Positions 7,374-14,498 of a DNA stretch of 64,000 nt are shown here, piece by piece; the first letter of the stretch is position 1, and each line of letters begins with the position of its first letter. Under the pieces are notes generated by a model that did no database searches, was not told the origin of the DNA, and was given only the letters and a program-made list of their open reading frames with translations. The stretch lies in the NCBI RefSeq assembly GCF_900103985.1, contig NZ_FNIE01000019.1:1-64000 (forward strand), in the 5' to 3' direction. The translations under genes were made by a program, and so were the position numbers. This DNA is from Actinacidiphila guanduensis. Lineage in GTDB: Bacteria; Actinomycetota; Actinomycetes; Streptomycetales; Streptomycetaceae.

Positions 7374-8963
7374 TCACGTGCGGCGTGCCGGAACGTGCCG
7401 GGCGAGCCAGACGAGCACCTCGTCCACCTGGCGCGGGTCGAACTCGTGGGCCACGCCGTCGAGTACGACATGGCGCAGGTGGTCGGTGGCGGTCGCGTAC
7501 GCCGGGCTGATCGCCGCGGCGAAGTCGGCGATGTGCTCCGGTGTGGTGAGCGGGTCGCGCTCGCCGGCGATGAGGAGCAGCGGGCGGGGGGCGAGAAGTT
7601 CGGCGAGCTGCGGGCCGGGGCCGCTCTCGCGGACCCGCGGGGCGGCGCCGAGGTCGGCGAACTGCGGCAGCTGCGTGACGTCGCAGACCGGCATGATCGC
7701 GGCCCCGCAGGAGATGCGCCGGTCGCCGGCGAGCTTGAGGAGTGCCTGCAGGCCGCCCCACGACTGCCCGACGACCGCGATCCGGTCGGCGCCCGAGACG
7801 ATGCCGAGCCCGAGCGCGCCGTCGACCAGCGCGGTGGCCTCCTCGCGCGCCTGGGCCAGCAGGTCGGGGCCCTTGCCGGCCAGGCTGTCCTGGTGGAGGG
7901 CGACGGCGTCCTCCCAGGCCCGCTTGCGGTCCCCGTGTCCGGGCGCGTCGGGCACCAGCACGTCGTACCCCGCGTTCAGCAGCGCCGCCACCACGTTCGG
8001 ACTGACCCGGTTGGAGGCGGTGCCGGGCGGGACGGCCTGTTCCTTGTTCGCGGTGAAGCCGTTGTAGAAGATCACCAGGCACTCGCGCCGGGCCTCGTGC
8101 GGCGCGTCGATCCGCATGCACGGGATCGGGTCCTCGCCCCCGCCCCGCGGCAGGAAGACGGTGCGCACGTGGGGCCACTGCCGCCACGGCGAGACCGGGC
8201 CCGGAGGCCCGGCCAGGTGGGACGCGAGCCGTACGGCCTCGACCAGCGCCTCGGCGAAGAGCTGGCCGACGAGTTCGGGTGAGGTGTGCTCGGGCAGCGG
8301 GGCCGACAGGTCGGCCCGTTTCAGCAGCGACCTGGACGGCTGGGCCGCGGCGTACGCGACGCGGGCGCCGGCCGCCGTGGCCGCCTCGATGCCGGGCCCC
8401 TGCCCGAAGTCGGCCGAGCCGTAGGCGAGAAGCAGCACCAGGGCGTCCGGGGGGAGGCCGCGGGCCCGCGCGGGCCAGTGGGCCGGGACCGCCGACACGG
8501 CGGCGGGCACCGAGAGTTCGGCGAGGCCCGCCGCCAGTACGCCCGCCGCGCCCGCGAGTTCGGCTGCGGGCCAGATCTCCACCCGCGTGGCCACGCGCGC
8601 GGCATGGGCGACGGCGGGCAGGGAGGCGTCGGTGCGCAGGCGGTCGGCGAGGGCGCCGAGCGGGTCGGCGGGCGCCTCCCGTGCGCCGTGGCTCTCGGCG
8701 GCGAAGTCGTTGGCGACCCCGAGCCGCAGCGCGGCGTAGCCGGGGAAGCCGACGCTGCGGCAGAAGCGGGAGACGGTGGGCTGCGCCACCTCGCACACCT
8801 CGGCGAACTCCCCGATGGACAGGGCGATCGCCCGCGCCGGGTCGGCCAGGACGCGCTCGGCCACCCGGCGCTCGGCCGGGGACAGGTCCGGCAGGGCGGC
8901 GCGGATGCGGTCGAGGGCAGCTGTGCGGGTGCCGGGGGAAGGCGGCTGTTCCAACAAGGCCAT
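7374..8963 (-). CDS. RpiR/MurR-type regulator fused to an alpha/beta hydrolase
   Basis: A 529-residue fusion. Residues 15-90 match the RpiR HTH (LSPAERRVAERVLADP, then IGEFAEVCEVAQPTVSRFCR and VGFPGYAALR). Residues 110-255 sit where RpiR proteins carry the SIS sugar-phosphate domain, but the usual SIS signatures are weak. Residues 280-529 are an alpha/beta hydrolase: oxyanion region FYNGFTANK, nucleophile elbow G399-Q-S401-W-G403, D470 (AGERD) and H506 (GVAHEF), a complete triad. The canonical family ends after SIS, so fusion to an intact hydrolase is unusual. It may couple sensing of an ester or acylated sugar to hydrolysis. ATG 8963 lies 7 nt after a TATACT -10 box, so the mRNA is probably leaderless. 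It is divergent from the ABC operon at 9073. Confidence 0.85.
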   Translation of the reverse strand: MALLEQPPSPGTRTAALDRIRAALPDLSPAERRVAERVLADPARAIALSIGEFAEVCEVAQPTVSRFCRSVGFPGYAALRLGVANDFAAESHGAREAPADPLGALADRLRTDASLPAVAHAARVATRVEIWPAAELAGAAGVLAAGLAELSVPAAVSAVPAHWPARARGLPPDALVLLLAYGSADFGQGPGIEAATAAGARVAYAAAQPSRSLLKRADLSAPLPEHTSPELVGQLFAEALVEAVRLASHLAGPPGPVSPWRQWPHVRTVFLPRGGGEDPIPCMRIDAPHEARRECLVIFYNGFTANKEQAVPPGTASNRVSPNVVAALLNAGYDVLVPDAPGHGDRKRAWEDAVALHQDSLAGKGPDLLAQAREEATALVDGALGLGIVSGADRIAVVGQSWGGLQALLKLAGDRRISCGAAIMPVCDVTQLPQFADLGAAPRVRESGPGPQLAELLAPRPLLLIAGERDPLTTPEHIADFAAAISPAYATATDHLRHVVLDGVAHEFDPRQVDEVLVWLARHVPARRT

Positions 8964-8969
8964 GCGACA

Positions 8970-9029
8970 AGTATATTGCATAGCTGTTTCGCCGCAAGTA
9001 ACATCCCGACCACCAACGGCGCATGTTAC
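8970..9029. promoter_or_regulatory. Overlapping divergent promoters with an inverted repeat
   Basis: Minus strand: -35 TTGCGG (8997-8992), 16-bp spacer, -10 TATACT (8975-8970), which fires at the RpiR-fusion ATG. Plus strand: -35 TTGCAT (8976-8981), 17-bp spacer, -10 TAACAT (8999-9004) towards the permease gene. The two overlap, so binding at one site would affect both. GTAACAT (8998-9004) and ATGTTAC (9023-9029) form an inverted repeat with an 18-bp spacer that covers the plus-strand -10, a candidate operator for the RpiR-type protein. Confidence 0.6.
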
Positions 9030-9072
9030 ATACCGCACCGAGCCTGGAGTACCGCACAGCCACGGAGATCCC

Positions 9073-10092
9073 ATGCCAGCCCCCAGCGTTGCCGCCTCCG
9101 CCCGCAAGGGCCGCAGGCCCCAGGGCCCGCCCCTCGACGATCCGCCGGCCCCCCGGCGCGACAGCACGGTCCGCACCCGCCGCCAGGCACGGCGCCGGGC
9201 CGACGCCGTCCTGCTGCTGATGGGCGCCCCCGCACTGCTGCTCCTGCTGCTCTTCAACTACCTGCCGATGGCGGGCCTGGTGGCCGCCTTCGAGGACTAC
9301 CGGCCGCGCGAGGGCTTCCTGCACAGCTCCTGGGTCGGCCTGGAGAACTTCCGCTACCTGTTCACCGGCAGCGACACCTGGCACATCACGTACAACACCG
9401 TGCTGATGAACGCCCTGATCATCGCCGCCACCCTGGTCTGCTCGCTGGCTCTCGCGCTGCTGCTCAACGAGGTGCGCGACCGCTCGCCGCGCGCGGCGAA
9501 GGTCTACCAGTCGGCGATGTTCCTGCCGTTCGTCTTCTCCTGGGTCGTGGTCAGCTACTTCGTGCTGGCCTTCCTCGACGCCGACCACGGGCTCGCCAAC
9601 CAGGTGCTCAAAGCGTTCGGGGCCCACCCGGTGGACTGGTACTCCGATCCGGGGCCGTGGCGGATCGTGCTGGTGGTCGTGGCGGTCTGGAAGGGCGTCG
9701 GCTTCTGGGTGGTGGCCTACCTCGCCGCGATCCTCGCCATCGACCCGGCGTACTACGAGGCGGCCGCGATCGACGGGGCCTCACGATGGCAGCAGAGCCG
9801 GCGGATCACCCTGCCGCTGCTCACCCCGATGATCAGCATCAACCTGCTGCTGGACGTCAGCCACATCTTCCACGCCGACTTCGGGCTGTTCTTCCAGGTG
9901 CCGCGCAACAGCACCCCGCTCTACCCGACCACCGACGTCATCGACACCTATGTGTACCGCTCGCTCACCTCGCTCGGCGACGTGGGCATGTCCGCCGCGG
10001 CCGGCCTCTACCAGGCGTTCGTCGGCTTCGTGCTCGTGGTGGGCGCCAACTGGCTGGTGCGCCGCCGCGATCCCGACAAGGCCCTGTTCTGA
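9073..10092 (+). CDS. ABC sugar transporter permease, LplB type
   Basis: A 339-residue inner-membrane protein with about six helices, the first at 44-70 (VLLLMGAPALLLLLLFNYLP). The EAA loop that docks the ATPase is EAAAIDGASRWQQSRRITLP (229-248). NYLPMAGLVAAFEDY and YNTVLMNALIIA are typical of the LplB/polysaccharide subfamily rather than the malF type. ATG 9073 follows GGAG. It is the first gene of a same-strand cluster running to 20648: this permease, a second permease, a binding protein and four enzymes. No ATPase gene occurs, which in streptomycetes usually means use of a shared MsiK-type ATPase encoded elsewhere. Expected role: import of oligosaccharides. Confidence 0.92.
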   Translation: MPAPSVAASARKGRRPQGPPLDDPPAPRRDSTVRTRRQARRRADAVLLLMGAPALLLLLLFNYLPMAGLVAAFEDYRPREGFLHSSWVGLENFRYLFTGSDTWHITYNTVLMNALIIAATLVCSLALALLLNEVRDRSPRAAKVYQSAMFLPFVFSWVVVSYFVLAFLDADHGLANQVLKAFGAHPVDWYSDPGPWRIVLVVVAVWKGVGFWVVAYLAAILAIDPAYYEAAAIDGASRWQQSRRITLPLLTPMISINLLLDVSHIFHADFGLFFQVPRNSTPLYPTTDVIDTYVYRSLTSLGDVGMSAAAGLYQAFVGFVLVVGANWLVRRRDPDKALF

Positions 10093-10112
10093 GCGGGGAT
10101 CTGGAGACTGCT

Positions 10113-11063
10113 GTGACCGCTGCATCCCTCACCGACGAATCCCCGCGCCGCCGCAGGGCTGCGCGCCGCGGGACCCCGTACCGCGGCCCCGTCCGCAAGA
10201 ACCGGTTCACGGCCGGGCGGATCGCCATCCACGGCCTGCTCGCGCTGTGCTCGATCGCCTTCCTCGCCCCGCTGCTGATGGTGCTGTCGGCGTCCTTCTC
10301 CTCCGAGAGCGCCATCAACGACAAGGGGTACTCCCTGCTGCCCCGGCACTTCACCACCTTCGCCTACCGGTACGTGGCCGGCGACCCGAGCCAGATCCTG
10401 CAGGCGTACGGCGTCTCGATCCTGGTGACCGTCACCGGCACGCTGGTGTCGCTGCTGGTGATGTCGATGCTGGCCTACACCCTGGCCCGCCGCGACTACA
10501 CGCTGCGCCGCCCGCTGACGCTGTACCTGATCTTCGCGATGCTCTTCAACGGCGGACTGGTCCCGACGTACATCCTGATCACGCAGTACCTGCACCTGCA
10601 GAACACGCTCTTCGTGCTGATCCTGCCCTACCTCGCCTCGCCGTGGTTCGTGATCCTGCTGCGCACGTACTTCGCGTCGCTGCCCGCCGAGATCATGGAC
10701 GCGGCCCGGATCGACGGCGCCGGCGAACTGCGCACGTTCTTCCAGGTGGTGCTGCCGCTGTCCACGCCCGCGCTGGCCACCGTGGGCCTGTTCACCGGGC
10801 TCGTGTACTGGAACGACTGGTGGCTCGGGCTGCTCTACATCGACAACGAGCACCTGGCCCCGGTGCAGCTGTTCCTGTACCGGATCCTGTCGAACATCGA
10901 CTACGCCGCGAGCACTCCGCAGGCCGGGCACCTGGTCACCGCACCGGTGCAGACGGTGCGGATGGCGGTCGCGGTGCTCGCCATCGGGCCGATCGTCATC
11001 GCCTTCGGCTTCATCCAGCGCTACCTGGTCCGCGGCATCGCCATCGGCGGCCTCAAGGGCTGA
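10113..11063 (+). CDS. ABC sugar transporter permease, LplC/YtcP type
   Basis: A 316-residue partner permease. The first helix is at 37-61 (IHGLLALCSIAFLAPLLMVL), and the EAA loop EIMDAARIDGAGELRTFFQV (193-212) is followed by VLPLSTPALATVGLFTGLVYWNDWW. MLFNGGLVPTYILI is characteristic of the LplC/YtcP branch. The start is GTG 10113, 20 nt after the first permease stop and preceded by CTGGAG. With the LplB-type protein it forms the heterodimeric channel fed by the lipoprotein at 11111. Confidence 0.92.
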   Translation: MTAASLTDESPRRRRAARRGTPYRGPVRKNRFTAGRIAIHGLLALCSIAFLAPLLMVLSASFSSESAINDKGYSLLPRHFTTFAYRYVAGDPSQILQAYGVSILVTVTGTLVSLLVMSMLAYTLARRDYTLRRPLTLYLIFAMLFNGGLVPTYILITQYLHLQNTLFVLILPYLASPWFVILLRTYFASLPAEIMDAARIDGAGELRTFFQVVLPLSTPALATVGLFTGLVYWNDWWLGLLYIDNEHLAPVQLFLYRILSNIDYAASTPQAGHLVTAPVQTVRMAVAVLAIGPIVIAFGFIQRYLVRGIAIGGLKG

Positions 11064-11110
11064 CGGCGCCCGCCCCGCCTTCCCACCCGCACACCGGAGG
11101 TTCCTCCACC

Positions 11111-12604
11111 ATGTCCCTCACCCCTTCCCCGCTCACCCGCAGATCCGTGCTCGCCGCCGGGGCGGCCGGGGCGGCGAGCACCGCACTCGCCGCCTGCTCG
11201 GGCTCCTCGGCCAAGGGCCCGGGCGGCACCGTCGACCTCACCTACCAGTACATGTCCTTCGCCGCCCAGCCCGACCAGGCGCTCGTGCAAAAAGCCGTCA
11301 ACGCCCGCCTCAAGGCCCTCGGCGCCACCTTCACCGTCACCCTGCAGCCGGTGCTGGACTACACCGAGAAGATGACGCTGAACATGTCCGCCGGCAACGT
11401 CGCGGACCTGGTCTTCACCGCGAGCTGGACCAACGACTTCTTCAAGAACGCCGGCAGCGGCAACTTCCTCGCCCTGGACGACCTGCTGCCCAAGCACGCC
11501 CCCAGGCTCTACGCCAGCATGCCCAAGGCCATCTGGCAGGGCGCCCGGGTCGGCGGCCGGATCTACGGCGCCATCAACCAGCAGCGGTTCCCCAAGCTGT
11601 GGGGCACCTCGGTACGGCGCGACCTCGCGGAGAAGTACGACCTCGACGTGGCCTCGCTGACGGGATACGAGCAACTGGAGCCGTTCTTCGCCAAGGTGAA
11701 GGCCGGCGAGAGCGACGTCATCTGCTGGGCCACCGACAACGCCACCACCGGCACGGCCTTCTACCCCGAGATCCACGGCTGGGACCCGATCGCCACCCAG
11801 TACGGCCTGGCGGTCAAGTACGACGACACCAGCCGCAAGGTCTTCAACGTCTACGCCACCGACGAGTACCGGGCCGCAGCGGAACTCCTGTACTCCTGGC
11901 GGCAGAAGGGCTACACCACCAAGGACCCGCTGAGCGCCTCCGACCGGGCGGCCAAGCAGCACGCCGGCTCGATCGCGGCCCTGAGCACCCAGGCCCCGCC
12001 CACCAACCCCCAGTTGGAGACCTACCCCACCATCGGCAAGAGCTTCGTGGCCACCCCGCTGCTCAACACCGACGGCGTCTCCTCCACCCTGACCGCGGTC
12101 AATCGCGACACCGCGCACCCGCAGGAGTGCGTCGAGTTCCTCGAACTGGTCAACACCGACAAGGCCCTGTACAACCTGCTGTGCTTCGGCATCGAGGGCA
12201 AGCACTACGTGCTCAAGGACGGCGTGGCCACCTTCCCGGCCGGCACCGACGCCAAGAGCGACCGCTACAACCCCGATCTGGACTGGATGTACGGCGACCA
12301 GTTCAACGCCTACTACCGGACCGCGGACGACGCGAAGGCCAAGCGCTGGGAGGTCGAGGCGGCCCTGAACAAGTCCGCGGCGACCTCGGTCGCACTCGGC
12401 TTCTCCCTGGACACCTCCAAGCTGCGCACCCAGGTCGCCACCGTCACCGCCGCCCTCACGCAGTACCAGCAGCAGGTCGCGATCGGCCTGGTCAAGCCCT
12501 CGGAGGGCATCCCGAAGCTGCTCAAGCAACTGGACCGGGCGGGCATCGGGACGCTGCTGTCCGCGGCGCAGGACCAGATGGACGCCTGGGCGAAGGGGGC
12601 GTGA
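11111..12604 (+). CDS. Extracellular solute-binding lipoprotein of the ABC transporter
   Basis: A 497-residue binding protein. The leader has twin arginines (R10-R11, SVLAAGAAGAAS) and a lipobox LAAC with C29, so it is probably Tat-exported and lipid-anchored. The mature part is LplA-like: VDLTYQYMSF, DLVFTASWTNDFFKN, GAINQQRFPKLWGTSVRRDL and FGIEGKHYVLKDG. The family captures oligosaccharides outside the membrane and delivers them to LplB/LplC-type permeases. ATG 11111 follows GGAGG. It lies 47 nt downstream of the second permease and 1 nt before the next gene, which argues for one transcript. Confidence 0.92.
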   Translation: MSLTPSPLTRRSVLAAGAAGAASTALAACSGSSAKGPGGTVDLTYQYMSFAAQPDQALVQKAVNARLKALGATFTVTLQPVLDYTEKMTLNMSAGNVADLVFTASWTNDFFKNAGSGNFLALDDLLPKHAPRLYASMPKAIWQGARVGGRIYGAINQQRFPKLWGTSVRRDLAEKYDLDVASLTGYEQLEPFFAKVKAGESDVICWATDNATTGTAFYPEIHGWDPIATQYGLAVKYDDTSRKVFNVYATDEYRAAAELLYSWRQKGYTTKDPLSASDRAAKQHAGSIAALSTQAPPTNPQLETYPTIGKSFVATPLLNTDGVSSTLTAVNRDTAHPQECVEFLELVNTDKALYNLLCFGIEGKHYVLKDGVATFPAGTDAKSDRYNPDLDWMYGDQFNAYYRTADDAKAKRWEVEAALNKSAATSVALGFSLDTSKLRTQVATVTAALTQYQQQVAIGLVKPSEGIPKLLKQLDRAGIGTLLSAAQDQMDAWAKGA

Positions 12605-12605
12605 G

Positions 12606-14453
12606 GTGGTGCCCGGCAGCTCCGTCCCACCCGAACCGGGCGACGCGGCCGGCCGGCCCGTGCTGCGGGCGGGCACGGCATACGCCCGGCCAGCGCGCTG
12701 GGCCGTGCTCCAGCGCCGCCTGTTCGGCGAACTCGACCAGGCCTGGCGCGAGTTCTCCGCCCGCTACTGCGACCCGGCGGGCGACGGCCGGCTGGTCTTC
12801 CACGACCGGCTCGGGGTGCCGCCCGACGACCGCGACGGGGTCGACGACTTCTACGAGCCCTTCTTCAACTGGCCGCTGCTGTACGTCCTCGGCGGCGCCG
12901 ACGACCTGCTGGCCGCCGCCCGGCGGCACTGGCTCGGGGTGACCGCGCAGCTCACCGAGGCGGGCATGGTCGCCGGCGGCCACGACCGCGGCTACGACTG
13001 GTTCCACCAGGGCGAGGGCCTGCTGCTGCTCTACCACCTGTGCCTGGCCGCTCCGGAGGACGAGCGGATCAGGGCACAGGCGATCCGCTCGGCCGAGCTG
13101 TACCTCGGCGGCCGGCCCGGGAACTACGACCCCGGCGCCAACGTCGTCACCGCGCCGCACAACGGCGCCGACGGCCCCCGCCCGGGGCTGACGGGCGGCG
13201 CCCCGGTCTTCCCGTGGAGCCCGGTCTTCGCCTGGTACGGCCTGCCGCTCGACTGGATCGAGGGCATCGACTCCTACGACGCGCTGGTGGCGGACCCCGT
13301 ACTCGCCCGCAGGATGGGCGAGGAGATGCGCGACCGGATGGGCCGCGGTGACACCGCGGTCAACCTGGCCGCCACCAGCCTGATGGCGAACGCGTTCCTG
13401 CTCACCGGCCGGGAGGAGTTCCGGGTCTGGGTGCTGCGCTATGCGGGCGGCTGGCTGGAGCGGGCCCGCGCCAACGGCGGGGTGCTGCCCGACAACGCCG
13501 GTCTCGACGGGCGCACCGGCGCGTACCTGGACGGCCGCTGGTACGGCGGGCACTACGGATGGGCGTGGCCGCACGGGCTGCACAGCGTCGGTGCCGCCGC
13601 CGTGATCGCCGCCTGCAACGCGGTGCTGGTCGGCGGCGGCAAGGAGTACCTCGAACTGGGCCGCAGCCCGCTCGACGCGGTCCTGGCCGGGCTGCGCACC
13701 GGCCCCGACGGAGTGCCCACCGTGCCCTACAAGCACAACGACAGCGGCTGGCACGGGCACCGGCCGCTTCAGGCGGCACTGCCGGCCGCGCTGTGGCACG
13801 TCAGCCAGGACCCGGCCGACGCGGAGCGGCTGGAGCGCGCGACCGGCCCGGACCGCAACCACGTCGCCGCCGTGCGCACCAAGGAGGAGGCCGGCCACGA
13901 AGTGCCGTGGCTGTCCTTCCTCGCCGGGACCAACCCCGACTACCCGGAACGGGCGCTGCAGGTCACCCTCGACCTGGTGCGCGAGCGCCGCCGCGCCATC
14001 GCCGCCGACCCGACGGACCCGGCGACCGGGCCCTCGACCGCGGACATCCACCACTGGCAGGACCGCAACCCCGTCCTCACCGAAGTGCTGGGCCAGTTGA
14101 CCTGCGGGGCACCGCAGCCGCTCTACAACGGCGGGCTGTGGCACGCCCGGCTGCGGTACCACGACGCCGAGCGCGGCCGTCCCGGGCTGCCGCCGGACGT
14201 TGCCGCGCTGGTCACCGCGATCGCCCCGGACCGTACCGCGGTGACCCTGGTCAACCTGGACCCGGCCGCGGCACGCCGGGTGCTGGTGCGGGCGGGCTCC
14301 TTCGGCCAGCACACCTTCGGCACGGTACGGCAGGACGGCCGTCCCGGACTCCTCGTGCACGGGCCCGAGTTCGAGGTCGTGCTCGGCGGGGGCTGCTCGA
14401 CCGAGGTCGTCACGACCGTCGAACTGCACGACCGCCGGCCCGCACACCACTGA
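12606..14453 (+). CDS. Unrecognised protein of the glycan locus, probable helical-toroid enzyme
   Basis: A 615-residue protein with no signal peptide. The start is GTG 12606, one base after the binding-protein stop (GTG 12609 also fits). I do not recognise a family. Residues 50-420 read as successive helix pairs with conserved-looking aromatic and acidic clusters (DFYEPFFNWPLLYVLGG, GGHDRGYDWFHQGEGLLLLY, GHYGWAWPHGLHSVGAAAV, YKHNDSGWHGHRPLQ), a pattern seen in (alpha/alpha)6-toroid glycosidases and lyases. The last 90 residues look like a beta domain (VTLVNLDPAAARRVLVRAGS, FGQHTFGTVRQDGR). Tight coupling to the transporter suggests it processes imported oligosaccharides. This is inference; no catalytic residue can be named with confidence. 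Confidence 0.75.
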   Translation: MVPGSSVPPEPGDAAGRPVLRAGTAYARPARWAVLQRRLFGELDQAWREFSARYCDPAGDGRLVFHDRLGVPPDDRDGVDDFYEPFFNWPLLYVLGGADDLLAAARRHWLGVTAQLTEAGMVAGGHDRGYDWFHQGEGLLLLYHLCLAAPEDERIRAQAIRSAELYLGGRPGNYDPGANVVTAPHNGADGPRPGLTGGAPVFPWSPVFAWYGLPLDWIEGIDSYDALVADPVLARRMGEEMRDRMGRGDTAVNLAATSLMANAFLLTGREEFRVWVLRYAGGWLERARANGGVLPDNAGLDGRTGAYLDGRWYGGHYGWAWPHGLHSVGAAAVIAACNAVLVGGGKEYLELGRSPLDAVLAGLRTGPDGVPTVPYKHNDSGWHGHRPLQAALPAALWHVSQDPADAERLERATGPDRNHVAAVRTKEEAGHEVPWLSFLAGTNPDYPERALQVTLDLVRERRRAIAADPTDPATGPSTADIHHWQDRNPVLTEVLGQLTCGAPQPLYNGGLWHARLRYHDAERGRPGLPPDVAALVTAIAPDRTAVTLVNLDPAAARRVLVRAGSFGQHTFGTVRQDGRPGLLVHGPEFEVVLGGGCSTEVVTTVELHDRRPAHH

Positions 14454-14498
14454 TCGGCGCCAGCCCCGCGCAACCATCCAACCCCCCGAGGGAGAGCC

